DNA from: Komagataeibacter sp. FNDCF1
Lineage (GTDB): Bacteria; Pseudomonadota; Alphaproteobacteria; Acetobacterales; Acetobacteraceae
DNA length: 64,000 nucleotides
Assembly: GCF_021295335.1 (NCBI RefSeq)
Contig: NZ_JAIWOT010000001.1
Span: forward strand, 2,265,001 to 2,329,000
Direction of reading: 5' to 3'
Both the position numbers and the translations under genes were made by a program. How positions within the stretch are numbered: the stretch's first letter is position 1; each line of letters starts with the position of its first letter. Below are positions 26,035 through 35,603 of the stretch, piece after piece. Under the pieces are notes generated by a model. It ran no database searches. It was not told where the DNA came from and saw nothing but the letters and a program-made list of their open reading frames with translations.

Positions 26035-26799
26035 CTACCGGTTCACGGACAGCACACCCAGCATGACCAGATGGTCCACGATCGCCTGTGCGGCATCCTG
26101 TGGTGACGGATCCACCATGACCTGCCCCCCCGCGATCGTGGCCTGCGCCTGTATCAGGCGTGGACGGACACGGTAAGGGCGGGACTGCACGTTCATGTCT
26201 GCCGTATCGGCACGCGGCATGGCGGGAACGTCCACCGCCTGCGCGCACACGGTTGCCGCCCGCATGCGCGCAAACGCGAAGGGCGGCACGGTGGGCGCCA
26301 TGTTATGCACGCTCAGCACGCATGGCCCCCGCACCTGCACCTGACGGCGCACACCACGGGGCAGGGCCTGTTCCACTTCCAGCAGATCAGGGACCTGCGT
26401 ATCGCGTGACGCATCAATACCGACAATATCGGCTACTACCGGCCAGCCAAGCGCATGCGCCAGCGCATAGGGGAACAGGCCGCTATCCTCACCACCCGAT
26501 GCGCGCCGCGCGGTCAGGACCAGATCGACCGGCCCATCGGCAAAGGCCGCACCGGAACGGATATAGGCCGCGACCGTATCGACCGGGTCCGCATCGCCCG
26601 CCTGCAGCGTGACAATCCGGTCCAGCCCGTATCCGCCATATTCCCTGATACCCGGTGCCGTGACCGCGCCGACATGGACACCGGCCAGACTGTCCGCCAC
26701 GCTCAGCCCCATGCCGATCGCCCGTATTTCTCCCGCCACCGGGGCGGGGCGGCCGGACACCTTATCCAGCCCGGCCGACAGCAGCACAATCGCGCGCAT
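26035..26799 (-). CDS. etfB: electron transfer flavoprotein beta subunit of the dimethylglycine dehydrogenase system
   Basis: A 254-residue EtfB-like protein: [14 protein letters not shown] start, a central [12 protein letters not shown] segment, [29 protein letters not shown], and the recognition-loop area [26 protein letters not shown]. Together with EtfA it binds FAD/AMP and should carry electrons from DgcAB to the quinone pool. It follows etfA by one base. It diverges strongly from housekeeping EtfB, as do the ETF proteins of Pseudomonas dgc clusters, and is best read as a dedicated pathway ETF. Confidence 0.85.
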   Translation of the reverse strand: MRAIVLLSAGLDKVSGRPAPVAGEIRAIGMGLSVADSLAGVHVGAVTAPGIREYGGYGLDRIVTLQAGDADPVDTVAAYIRSGAAFADGPVDLVLTARRASGGEDSGLFPYALAHALGWPVVADIVGIDASRDTQVPDLLEVEQALPRGVRRQVQVRGPCVLSVHNMAPTVPPFAFARMRAATVCAQAVDVPAMPRADTADMNVQSRPYRVRPRLIQAQATIAGGQVMVDPSPQDAAQAIVDHLVMLGVLSVNR

Positions 26800-26800
26800 C

Positions 26801-28033
26801 CTATGCTTCCTTCCCGCCATGCAGAAGATCCATCAGGGCGGGCATGACCTGCTGGGCGTCGGCAATGATTGCAAGCCCCGCCCGCCCGATCATGGCCGCA
26901 TGCAGATCCGTGTTGACCGCGACAACATGCTCCACCCGCCCCAGTCCCTGCAGGTGCTGGGGGGCACCGGATATGCCAAGGGCAAGGTAACAGACCGCAT
27001 CCAGCACGGTACCCGATGCGCCCACCTGTATCTCACGCGGCAGCAGGCCGGCATCACAGACCATGCGGCTGCCACCGGGCGAGGCATACAGGGCCGCAAC
27101 AACCTGCCGGAACGCATCAAAATCCGTCACACCATTGCCCGCGGATACGACAAAAGGCGCTTCCGCCAGGGACATCGTGGCCGGATCTCCCGGCCGGGAG
27201 GGGGCGACATGCAGTCGGCTCCCGTTGTCCCGGGTGGCAAGGGGTTCCGGCATGTCCACCGTCATCAGGCGTGCTTCATGCGTGGTACCCTCATAGGCCG
27301 CCACGCGGTCCGGTGCGAGGGCAAGGATACCCGGCAGGACCGATGCCGCCATCTCCCGCCGCCGGGCCATGAAGGGCCGGATTGCCTGCCGGGCATTCAG
27401 CGATTCCACATCACCCATGAAGGAACGCCCCGTTGCAACGGCCACACGGCGTGCCAGATCGCTGCCATCCGGACTTTCGCCAAACAGTACCTGCCGTGGC
27501 GACAGCGCGGCCATGGCTTCACACAGCACATGCGTGCGCTGTTCCGGGTCGGTGGCGGCCAGCGGCAGCGGCAGCAGCCGGTCAACGCCTGCCTGCCCCA
27601 GTTCATGCTGCAGGGCCTGGTCCATATCCGCCGGGCAGCAGGCCATGACGGCACCATCGCCGGCATCCGCCAGCATGCGGGCGGCCCCCAGTACCTGCCG
27701 GTCCAGCCGCCCCAGACGCCCATCAGGCAGGTCCGGAACGACCATGATCAGGCATTTGGGGTCATCCACGCGGATGACGGATTTCTCCCCGCCCCGTCGG
27801 GCCGTGGATGGCGCGCCGCCACCCCCGCGGCCATCGCGGACAATACGCGGACGCGACCCGTCATTGACCAGCATCCGCGCGCGCTCCGCACGGGGGTCGC
27901 GGCGGATCCGGCCCGCAGGCGAAACCTGTGGCGCGGCCATGCCAGCGGGAAGCAGGCGCACCCGCCCTTCCTGCCCCGCCACCGTGCGGCCCAGGCGTTC
28001 GGCACGCGGGTCATGCCGCCTGCGCGTACTCAT
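26801..28033 (-). CDS. etfA: electron transfer flavoprotein alpha subunit of the dimethylglycine dehydrogenase system
   Basis: A 410-residue EtfA-like protein. The N-terminus has RRRHDPRAERLGR, the DPRAE type seen in ETF-alpha proteins linked to dgcAB; a spacer of about 60 residues follows. The FAD domain near the C-terminus shows VVSAGNGVTDFDAFRQVVAALYASPGGSR, then the GASGTVLDAVCYLALGISGAPQHLQG and AVNTDLHAAMIGRAGLAIIAD blocks. It overlaps the dgcB stop by four bases (ATGA), so it is translationally coupled. Pairs with etfB. Confidence 0.87.
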   Translation of the reverse strand: MSTRRRHDPRAERLGRTVAGQEGRVRLLPAGMAAPQVSPAGRIRRDPRAERARMLVNDGSRPRIVRDGRGGGGAPSTARRGGEKSVIRVDDPKCLIMVVPDLPDGRLGRLDRQVLGAARMLADAGDGAVMACCPADMDQALQHELGQAGVDRLLPLPLAATDPEQRTHVLCEAMAALSPRQVLFGESPDGSDLARRVAVATGRSFMGDVESLNARQAIRPFMARRREMAASVLPGILALAPDRVAAYEGTTHEARLMTVDMPEPLATRDNGSRLHVAPSRPGDPATMSLAEAPFVVSAGNGVTDFDAFRQVVAALYASPGGSRMVCDAGLLPREIQVGASGTVLDAVCYLALGISGAPQHLQGLGRVEHVVAVNTDLHAAMIGRAGLAIIADAQQVMPALMDLLHGGKEA

Positions 28034-29922
28034 GGCCGCACCATTGCATCAAGAACGAGTTCCGCAATGTCACGCACCTCGGGCCGGGCGCCTGTCACCC
28101 CCTCCAGCATGGCGGTGCAGCCGGGGCAGCCAACCGCCACGATCTGAGCACCCGCATCCTGCGCCTGTCCCATCCGCAGGTCGGGAATACGCTCCTGCGC
28201 ATCCACATCGCTTACGGGGTTGCCCCCGCCACCGCCGCAGCACATCGCCCGCGTGCCATGGCGTTCCATTTCCACCGTCCGGCTGCATGCCGCGCTGAGC
28301 AGACGGCGCGGTGCCTCGGTTTCCCCGTTATAGCGCGCCAGGTAGCACGGGTCATGCCACGCCACCGGCGGCAGGTCGCGCGCCGACAGGGTCAGCCTGC
28401 CACTGCCCACCAGTTCATCCAGGAGCGCCGTATGGTGCATGACGGTCCACTGCCCCCCCAGGGCGGGATATTCGTTGCGCAGTACATGGAGCGAATGCGG
28501 ATCCGCCGTGACAATACGGCTGAACCTGCGACTGCCCAATGTTGCGATGACATCACGCGCCAGCATCTGGAATGTCGCCTCATCCCCCAGCCTGCGGGCC
28601 AGGTCGCCGCTATCGGTTTCCGCCGCGCCCAGTATGGCGAAGCGCAGGCCCGCATGCTGCATGAGCCTGACCAGTGCCTGCAGCGAGCGGCCATAACGGC
28701 GATCATACGCCCCTTCCCCCAGCCACAGCAGGATGTCCGTCTCCTCCCCCTCGCCCAGTACCGGCACGTCAAGTGCGGCAAGGGCGTCGGCCCGTTCGGA
28801 CAGGGGCCTGCCGCCGGGTTCGGCGCTGTCACGCATGTGGCGCAGCGCCTGCGCCGCACCGGGGCGGACATCACCATGCATGAGCGCCTGTCCGCGCCGC
28901 AGGTCGATGACCGTATCGACATGCTCGATCATCATCGGACATTCCTCGACACAGGCCCGGCAGGTCGTGCAGGCCCACAGCGTATCGGGGTGGATCATGG
29001 CCTCCACGCCCACGACCGGACTGTCCATGCCGCCATGGCCGCCAACAGGCGGCGCATTGGGGGCGGGACTGCCGGTATAGGATGCCCAGCCATCATCATG
29101 CATCGCGCGCGCGACACCCTGTATCAGGGCCTTGGGGTTGAGCCGCTGGCCCGCGGCAAAGGCGGGACACGCCTCCTCGCACCGGCCACACTGGATGCAG
29201 GCATCGAAACTGGACAGGACGTTCCACGCAAAATCGCCCGGCGTCACCGCCCCCAGCACCGGCTGGTCCAGATCCAGCGGGCGCAGGGCCGTATCGCGCC
29301 CGCCACCAAAACGCGCGGGCCGTGAATGCGTGACCAGCCATGTGGACCCGGCAAAGGCATGCCGCATGGGCCCAGACAGGAACACCGCCAGCAGCCCGAC
29401 CGCCCCCACAGCCAGCAGCCCTGTGGCAAATACCGTGATATCCTGTTGCAGCAGGGCCGCCGGCAGGGCGACCTGACAGGCCGCCAGCAGGAAAATCGCC
29501 CCCGTTACCGCCGCAAGCACAGGGGCCAGCCAGTTGAACATCCCACCCGACAGGTAGGACGGCCTGACCGGCACGCGCCGGGCCCGTACCAGCGCCGCCC
29601 CCACCAGGCCACCCAGCGAGACCAGCAGCACCAGCGCCCAGTAGAACCTGCTATGCCCCAGCGGCGGCACCAGCGCGAGCGCGACCAGCACCAGACTGCC
29701 CAGCAGGCCACCCGCCGCCAGCACGTGCATGCGCCCAGCACCAGGCCGCCGTTCGACCACATGATGCACATCGACCAGGTAACGGCGGGGAAGCGCAAGC
29801 AGGCCCCGCGTCCAGTCTATCCGCGCGGGACGGCCATGCGACCACAGCCGCGCGAAGCGCCCCGCACCAACGAGGACGGCAGCCCCCAGCAGCCAGACAA
29901 GACCGATCATAAGCCAGGCCAT
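28030..29922 (-). CDS. dgcB: dimethylglycine catabolism iron-sulfur membrane protein DgcB
   Basis: A 630-residue protein with about five N-terminal membrane helices (residues 1-205). Two 4Fe-4S motifs follow, FDACIQCGRCEEACP (about 245) and WACTTCRACVEECP (about 325). A C-terminal heterodisulfide-reductase-type region carries WHDPCYLARYNGE and AMCCGGGGGNP. This is the build of Pseudomonas DgcB, which with the flavoprotein DgcA oxidises dimethylglycine to sarcosine. The membrane part suggests direct electron delivery to quinone alongside the ETF. ATG at 29922 follows the dgcA stop by five bases. Confidence 0.9.
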   Translation of the reverse strand: MAWLMIGLVWLLGAAVLVGAGRFARLWSHGRPARIDWTRGLLALPRRYLVDVHHVVERRPGAGRMHVLAAGGLLGSLVLVALALVPPLGHSRFYWALVLLVSLGGLVGAALVRARRVPVRPSYLSGGMFNWLAPVLAAVTGAIFLLAACQVALPAALLQQDITVFATGLLAVGAVGLLAVFLSGPMRHAFAGSTWLVTHSRPARFGGGRDTALRPLDLDQPVLGAVTPGDFAWNVLSSFDACIQCGRCEEACPAFAAGQRLNPKALIQGVARAMHDDGWASYTGSPAPNAPPVGGHGGMDSPVVGVEAMIHPDTLWACTTCRACVEECPMMIEHVDTVIDLRRGQALMHGDVRPGAAQALRHMRDSAEPGGRPLSERADALAALDVPVLGEGEETDILLWLGEGAYDRRYGRSLQALVRLMQHAGLRFAILGAAETDSGDLARRLGDEATFQMLARDVIATLGSRRFSRIVTADPHSLHVLRNEYPALGGQWTVMHHTALLDELVGSGRLTLSARDLPPVAWHDPCYLARYNGETEAPRRLLSAACSRTVEMERHGTRAMCCGGGGGNPVSDVDAQERIPDLRMGQAQDAGAQIVAVGCPGCTAMLEGVTGARPEVRDIAELVLDAMVRP

Positions 29923-29927
29923 GGGAA

Positions 29928-31973
29928 CTACAGATCCTTGCACAGGCGCAGGGCGTCATACAGTGCGGCATGGATGTTGCGTCCCGCCACCGCATCACCA
30001 ATGCGGAACAGTGCATAACCTTCCTGTCCTTCGGCCAGGACGGGCTGGCACTCTCCCGCCAGCAGCGCCGGCAGGTCGGTCTGGCCGTGATTGGATGCCT
30101 TTTCCTTGAGGGAGAAATACACTTCATCACGCGGGAGCGTGCCATATTCCACAATGACGTGGTCCACGACACGTTCTTCTTCCGTATCGGTCATCGTATT
30201 GCGCAGCACGGCCACCACGCGGTTCCCCTCACGGTAGACTTCCTGCAGTTCCATGTTGGGCGACATGACCACGCCCAGCCTGTAGAGTTCACGCAGGTGG
30301 ATGGGCTGGTTGGTCGTGCCGACTTCCTGGGCGATCAGGCGGTCACCGGTCGCCATTTCCACCAGGCAGCCCCGCGTGGCCATGGCTTCGGCCACCGATG
30401 CTGCGGCATGCTGGCCCATTTCATCATACAGCAGCACGCTGCCGGTGGGTTCCACGCGCCCTTCCAGCACGTCACGCGCGCTATGGACCAGATCCGCCCC
30501 GGGGCGATCACCCTTTGAAGCCGTACCCCCGGTTGCGATAATGACGATATCGGGCTTTTCAGCGGCGATCAGTTCCGCTGAAGCCTGTGTCTCCAGCCGC
30601 AGGTCGACCCCCAGCCTGCGCACCTGCGCATCAAGCCAGCGCACGATGCCCGACAGGGCTTCGCGCCAGCCCGCGCGGGCCGCGAGATTGACCTGCCCCC
30701 CGGTTTCGGCCGCCTGTTCGAACAGCACGACATGATGCCCGCGCAGCGCGCAGACCCGCGCGGCCTCCAGCCCCGCGACACCCGCGCCGACAATGACCAC
30801 CCGGCGGGTTATTGCCGCGCGCGGAATGTCATGCGGCATCGTGGCCTCGCGCCCGGTTGCCGCATTCTGCAGGCACAGGGCATCCCCACCGACATAGATA
30901 CGGTCGATGCAGTAGCCCGCACCCACGCACTGGCGGATATCGTCCGCGCGCCCCTGCGCGAGCTTGTTGGCGATATGCGGGTCGGCAATGTGCGCCCGTG
31001 TCATCGCCACCATGTCCACGTGGCCTTCGGCCACGGCGCGGGCGGCGGTGGCCACATCCATGATGCGCTGGGCATGGAAGACGGGGATGTCCACCTCACG
31101 CCTGATCCCGCTGGCCAGATGCAGGAATGGCGCCACCGGAAAGGACATGTTGGGCAGGCTGATCGCGTGCGACATTTCATCGCGCGCCTGACCACCAAGG
31201 ATATTGACGAAATCGACCAGCCCCCGGCGCGCGTATTCGGAAGCGATCGTGATCGCATCCTCATGCGATATCCCGTCCTTCAGCAGTTCGTCACCGGACA
31301 TGCGCATGCCCATGACATAATCATCGCCCACGGCCTCACGCATCGCGGTCAGGATCTCGATACCGAAGCGCATGCGGTTTTCCAGCGACCCGCCATATGC
31401 GTCCGTGCGGTGGTTGACGGCGGGCGACCAGAACTGGTCCAGCAGATGCCCGTGCGCGCCCGAGACCTCCAGCCCGTCCAGCCCACCTTCCTTGCACCGG
31501 CGCGCCGCGTCGGCAAAGGAGCGTACGACCCGGCGGATATCCTCGATTTCCATTTCCTTGGGCACGGAACGCGATGCCTGCTCACGCACGACCGAAGGCG
31601 CGATGACCGGCAGCCACTCATCCGTATCCCACCGGGTGCGCCGCCCCATGTGCGTAAGCTGGATCATCAGGGCCGCGCCGTGCTGGTGCACCCGGTCCGA
31701 AAACTGCCTGAAATACGGGATGATGCTGTCATCCGCGACCGCGACCTGGTTCCATGGCGTGGCCGGGCTGTCACAATCGACGGATGACGAACCGCCAAAC
31801 ATGGTCAGGCCAATGCCACCCTTCGCCTTTTCGGCATGATAAAGCTGGTAACGTTCCTGGGGCTTGCCATCCTTGGCATAGCCCGGCGCATGGCTCGTGC
31901 TCATGATCCGGTTGCGGATCACAAGCTTCTTTATGCGTAAGGGCTTGAACAGTACCTCGGCATTCGCGTTCAT
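29928..31973 (-). CDS. dgcA: dimethylglycine dehydrogenase flavoprotein DgcA (trimethylamine dehydrogenase-like)
   Basis: A 681-residue Old Yellow Enzyme-type protein. An FMN TIM barrel covers residues 1 to about 340 (LFKPLRIKKLVIRNRIMSTSHAP, DAYGGSLENRMRFGIEIL); an iron-sulfur loop and then a two-dinucleotide-fold C-terminal half follow (RRVVIVGAGVAGLEAARVCALRG). It oxidatively demethylates dimethylglycine to sarcosine plus formaldehyde. The cluster loop reads CVGAGYC...C, so the second of the four cysteines of trimethylamine dehydrogenase is Ala. A related stachydrine or hydroxyproline-betaine demethylase cannot be excluded by sequence alone, but gbcAB and the ETF genes alongside favour DgcA. 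Confidence 0.9.
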   Translation of the reverse strand: MNANAEVLFKPLRIKKLVIRNRIMSTSHAPGYAKDGKPQERYQLYHAEKAKGGIGLTMFGGSSSVDCDSPATPWNQVAVADDSIIPYFRQFSDRVHQHGAALMIQLTHMGRRTRWDTDEWLPVIAPSVVREQASRSVPKEMEIEDIRRVVRSFADAARRCKEGGLDGLEVSGAHGHLLDQFWSPAVNHRTDAYGGSLENRMRFGIEILTAMREAVGDDYVMGMRMSGDELLKDGISHEDAITIASEYARRGLVDFVNILGGQARDEMSHAISLPNMSFPVAPFLHLASGIRREVDIPVFHAQRIMDVATAARAVAEGHVDMVAMTRAHIADPHIANKLAQGRADDIRQCVGAGYCIDRIYVGGDALCLQNAATGREATMPHDIPRAAITRRVVIVGAGVAGLEAARVCALRGHHVVLFEQAAETGGQVNLAARAGWREALSGIVRWLDAQVRRLGVDLRLETQASAELIAAEKPDIVIIATGGTASKGDRPGADLVHSARDVLEGRVEPTGSVLLYDEMGQHAAASVAEAMATRGCLVEMATGDRLIAQEVGTTNQPIHLRELYRLGVVMSPNMELQEVYREGNRVVAVLRNTMTDTEEERVVDHVIVEYGTLPRDEVYFSLKEKASNHGQTDLPALLAGECQPVLAEGQEGYALFRIGDAVAGRNIHAALYDALRLCKDL

Positions 31974-31996
31974 TCAGATAACCCAGCGTTACTTTG

Positions 31997-32989
31997 TTAC
32001 AGGGAAAGACAGGTATTGACCCGTGCCGTGGACGGTCGCAGCCGCCGTTCATCACGCGGGGCGCAGCCAAAACGGCCGCGATAGGCGGTACTGAAATGGG
32101 CGGGGGAAACAAAACCGCAGGCCAGGCTGATATTGGTGATCGACATGCTGGTCTGCTGCAGCAGGCGTCGCGCGCGTTCCAGCCGCACGCCCACCAGATA
32201 GACGGCGGGCGTACAGTCGGCATGGCGGCGGAACAGGCGCTCAAGCTGGCGGACGGACAGCCCGGCTTCCGCCGCGATACCACTTATGCGCAGCGGCTGG
32301 TCGAGATTACGCTCGATCAGACGCATCGCGCGCATGAGCGGTGCCGGCGCATCCGCCAGGGGAAAGACGGGCTGGGCCTCGCTGCCGGTACGGTTGCGCT
32401 CCAGTATGAACTGTGCCGCCACGGCCTGCACATGTTCCCGCCGGAAGCGGGCGGCGACAATGCGCAGCATCATGTCCAGCGGGACCGAACCGCCGGTACA
32501 GGTCAGCCGGTCACGGTCGATCACGAACATGTCGTCCGTAATGTCTATTTCAGGAAATTCCTCGCGGATGGCCGAGAGGTTTTCCCAGTGGATGGCGCAT
32601 CTGTAGCCCCTCAGCAATCCGGCTTCGGCCAGGGTGAAGGTACCGGTGCACAATGCGCCCAGAACAACATCCTGACGGGCCTGCACCCGCAGGAAATTGC
32701 GTAGCGAGGACGAACTCGCGGCGCGCACGTTGATCCCCCCGCATACGAAGATGATATCGTACGCCCTGTCCTTGTCGGGCGCTACGGTGGGATACAGCAT
32801 GAGACCGTTGCTGGCGACCGCGGGTTCCCCGCTCTGGGTCAGGATATCCCATTCATATGCGTTTTCCCGTGTTACGCGATTGGCCATGCGCAGGACCTCG
32901 ATCGCATTGCTGACGGCAATCATCGAGTAGCTGTTAAGTGTCAGAAAGCCAAAACGGCTCAATCCGGCAAGATCCAGCGGACGGCCCAT
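31997..32989 (-). CDS. GlxA-type AraC-family regulator of betaine catabolism (GbdR-like)
   Basis: A roughly 330-residue regulator lying between gbcB and dgcA. DJ-1/PfpI domain at about 15-185 with the elbow Cys retained (LGALCTGTFTLAEAG), AraC segments at about 225-325 (ISGIAAEAGLSVRQLERLFRRH, ITNISLACGFVSPAHFSTAYRGRFG). Being embedded in the betaine operon, three bases after the gbcB stop, it is the best candidate for the GbdR equivalent that senses betaine or dimethylglycine and activates gbc and dgc genes. Start ATG at 32989 (MGRPLDLAGL) was preferred; one at 33034 would overlap gbcB by 43 bp. Confidence 0.83.
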   Translation of the reverse strand: MGRPLDLAGLSRFGFLTLNSYSMIAVSNAIEVLRMANRVTRENAYEWDILTQSGEPAVASNGLMLYPTVAPDKDRAYDIIFVCGGINVRAASSSSLRNFLRVQARQDVVLGALCTGTFTLAEAGLLRGYRCAIHWENLSAIREEFPEIDITDDMFVIDRDRLTCTGGSVPLDMMLRIVAARFRREHVQAVAAQFILERNRTGSEAQPVFPLADAPAPLMRAMRLIERNLDQPLRISGIAAEAGLSVRQLERLFRRHADCTPAVYLVGVRLERARRLLQQTSMSITNISLACGFVSPAHFSTAYRGRFGCAPRDERRLRPSTARVNTCLSL

Positions 32990-32991
32990 TG

Positions 32992-34083
32992 TCAGCGTTC
33001 GATGACCAGATCGCTGGTGGGTTTCGCGCAGCACAGCAGGATCATGCCCCGGTCGATCTCGCGCTGGCGGATACCGCCATCATGCTTCATCTCGACAGTG
33101 CCCGACACCAGTCGGCATTTGCATGTCCCGCACATGCCCTTGGCACACGAGGCAGGCAGGCGCATGCCCGCCGCCCGCGCAGCCGACAGCACGGGTGTAT
33201 CCGCGCCGCAACTGATCTCACGCTGGCTTTTGGTAAAGGCCACGTTGAACTGGGCGGCTTCCAGTTCGTCCATGGCCTGGATGATTTCAGGTTCCTGCGC
33301 GACCAGCGTGCCGAAATCGAAACTTTCCTCATGATGGCGGGCCATGTCGAACCCGCCATCACGCAGGATATCCCTTACCGCCGCCATGAACGGTGCCGGA
33401 CCGCAGCAGAAGACCTCACGCTCACGGAAATCGGGCACGGCCAGTTCAAGTGCCGCGGCTGACAGGCGGCCACGATAGCCATCCCATCGCGCGGCGGGGC
33501 TGTCATGCTCGCACAGCGTCACGACGCGGAAGTCAGGGTTGACCTGCTCCAGCACGGCCAGTTCGTGGCGGAAGATACGGTCCTGCGGGCTGCGGGCCGC
33601 ATGGACGAACAGGATGTCCGCGCCGACCATCGTGTCACACAGGGCACGGGACATGGACATCATGGGGGTGATGCCACTCCCGCCCGACAGGAACAGCAGT
33701 TTGCGCGCGGGTGTGGGACCACAGGTAAAATCACCCATCGGGCCCAGCGCGCGGACTTCCATCCCCGGACGCAGGTTGTCATGCAGCCAGTTCGATACCT
33801 GCCCACCCGGTACGCGCTTGATCGTGATCTCAAGCTTGTCGGGCCGCGTGGGGCTGGATGAAATGGTGTAGCAGCGATTGACCTCCTGCCCGTCGATCAT
33901 CACCGTCAGGGTCATGAACTGACCGGGCGCGTAGGAGAACAGGCGCGGCTGCGGCGCGGTGAACACGAAGGTCCGCACATCATGCGTTTCGTCACGGACC
34001 TGCCGGCACACCAGCACTTCATCACGTTCCGGGTCCCAGAACGGAACCGGGTCCTTGGGGGGGTGGGCAATCATTTCGGACAT
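32992..34083 (-). CDS. gbcB: glycine betaine demethylase reductase GbcB
   Basis: A 363-residue ferredoxin-NAD(P)H reductase with C-terminal 2Fe-2S domain. FAD site RCYTISSSPTRPD near residue 70, NAD(P) site LFLSGGSGITPMMSM near 130 and EVFCCGPAPFM near 225; plant-type ferredoxin cluster CAKGMCGTCKC with the fourth Cys in ILLCC. It passes electrons to the Rieske oxygenase GbcA for removal of one methyl group from glycine betaine. Sixteen bases separate it from gbcA upstream. Confidence 0.93.
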   Translation of the reverse strand: MSEMIAHPPKDPVPFWDPERDEVLVCRQVRDETHDVRTFVFTAPQPRLFSYAPGQFMTLTVMIDGQEVNRCYTISSSPTRPDKLEITIKRVPGGQVSNWLHDNLRPGMEVRALGPMGDFTCGPTPARKLLFLSGGSGITPMMSMSRALCDTMVGADILFVHAARSPQDRIFRHELAVLEQVNPDFRVVTLCEHDSPAARWDGYRGRLSAAALELAVPDFREREVFCCGPAPFMAAVRDILRDGGFDMARHHEESFDFGTLVAQEPEIIQAMDELEAAQFNVAFTKSQREISCGADTPVLSAARAAGMRLPASCAKGMCGTCKCRLVSGTVEMKHDGGIRQREIDRGMILLCCAKPTSDLVIER

Positions 34084-34099
34084 AAGGCGCTAACTCCGC

Positions 34100-35356
34100 T
34101 CATTCCGCGCCCTGCGAAACGCGCGAAAGGTACCAGGTTATGAATTTCTCGACCAGCCCTTCGGTATACGGCGAATACGGGCCGGGCTGGTAGGCCGGAT
34201 CCATGGCGCCTTCCTGGGCGATGGCAACCAGGTCGGCATCCTGCTGGTTCGTGGCGTTCCACACATCGGTCAGTTTCGCAAGATCATAATCGACGCCTTC
34301 AACCGCATCCTTGTTGACCAGCCATTTGGTGCGGACGAGGGTGTGGCCTTCGTCAATGGGAATGGCGGAGAAGGTCACGATATGGTCACCCATGAAATGA
34401 TGCCATGAGTTCGGCTGCGTCCAGAATGACAGGCCACCCGACGCGGCATCGCTGATCGTGCCGAGCGGCAGGCGGCAGGCGGCACGGGTGTCCATCGTCT
34501 GGCTTTCACCGCTACGGTCGATGGGCAGGCGCTCCGTGCGGAAGCCGGTCACGCGGTCGGCCAGGTGCTCCACCTCGGCCGAGGGCAGGCCCGCCGCTTC
34601 CCATCGGGCGCAGGACGCATGGCGCAGTTGCTCGTAGCGCTCGGCCTCGACGCGCCCTTCCTCATCAAGCGATTCGGGGGCAAAGCCAAAGCCGTATGCA
34701 AAAAGCGGGACGGTCAGTTCCGGATGGTTGGGGCCGCAATGATAACATTCGCGGTTGTTTTCCATCACCAGCTTCCAGTTGCCGTTCTCGATCAGATCGG
34801 CCTGGTGGGCGACGCGGGTATTGCGGATGTCATGCGGTGCCAGGTACGGCTCCATGATGGCCGCCATGTCCTCGATATCGGCTGGCGCTTCCTCAGCCAG
34901 GCAGATGAAGAGCAGCCCACCGACCGAACGCAGGTGCACCGGCTTCAGACCATGGCAGCCACGATCGAAATCGGGGGCCATGTGCTCGGCGAATTTCAGG
35001 TTGCCATCCAGGTCGTATGTCCATGAATGATAGGGACAGACGATGTTGCCGATGATCGTCTTGCCTTCGGGGATCATCCGCGCGCCACGGTGGCGGCATA
35101 CGTTGTGGTATGCCCGCACTTCACCCGCGTCATCGCGCAGGATGATGACCGAGGATGGCCCGATGTTGACCACCATGGCGTCGCCTTCCTCGGCCACGTC
35201 GGGTTCGACACCGACATAGATCCAGTGGCGGCCAAAGATCTCTTTCATATCCGTCCGGAAGATCTCCGGACTGGTATAAAATGGCGCTTCCAGGGAAAAA
35301 CCAGGCTTGCGCCGCGCCACCAGTTCCCTGACCGATACCACGCTGTCATTGGCCAT
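34100..35356 (-). CDS. gbcA: glycine betaine demethylase Rieske oxygenase GbcA
   Basis: A 418-residue aromatic-ring-hydroxylase-type oxygenase. The Rieske cluster is seen in NVCRHRGARM and CPYHSWTYD (about residues 85-115). The mononuclear iron region starts MENNRECYHCGPNHPEL near residue 200, and a bridging acid and distal ligand lie further on (NATNQQDADL). It converts glycine betaine with O2 to dimethylglycine and formaldehyde. First gene of the long demethylation operon (gbcA, gbcB, regulator, dgcA, dgcB, etfA, etfB, frmA). ATG at 35356 with AGGAAAGG upstream. Confidence 0.95.
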   Translation of the reverse strand: MANDSVVSVRELVARRKPGFSLEAPFYTSPEIFRTDMKEIFGRHWIYVGVEPDVAEEGDAMVVNIGPSSVIILRDDAGEVRAYHNVCRHRGARMIPEGKTIIGNIVCPYHSWTYDLDGNLKFAEHMAPDFDRGCHGLKPVHLRSVGGLLFICLAEEAPADIEDMAAIMEPYLAPHDIRNTRVAHQADLIENGNWKLVMENNRECYHCGPNHPELTVPLFAYGFGFAPESLDEEGRVEAERYEQLRHASCARWEAAGLPSAEVEHLADRVTGFRTERLPIDRSGESQTMDTRAACRLPLGTISDAASGGLSFWTQPNSWHHFMGDHIVTFSAIPIDEGHTLVRTKWLVNKDAVEGVDYDLAKLTDVWNATNQQDADLVAIAQEGAMDPAYQPGPYSPYTEGLVEKFITWYLSRVSQGAE

Positions 35357-35603
35357 CACGGAGGACCTTTCCTGAGAGAGTGCACATCTGTGCTGTGAAC
35401 ATTATTATTCCAATCACGCCACCCCTTATGCGTGGAGGCGACACATTGTTATGCCGCAACGACTTTATTGCATCCCGTCGCCGGCGTATCAAAGACCGGC
35501 CTGCCGCCGCCACGGCACCCCGCCCACCGGGTGTCCCGGCCGGAACACGCTGTGTGCCAGACGCATTCCGGCGCGGGCATCAGGGCCGGATGCCCTGACA
35601 TGG

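Noticed and set aside
24497-26176. 559-codon plus-strand open frame across frmA
   Set aside because: Antisense to the well-supported class III alcohol dehydrogenase and with no recognisable motif. It arises from codon bias.
30732-31787. 351-codon plus-strand frame inside dgcA
   Set aside because: Antisense shadow of DgcA; low-complexity composition and no signal of a fold.
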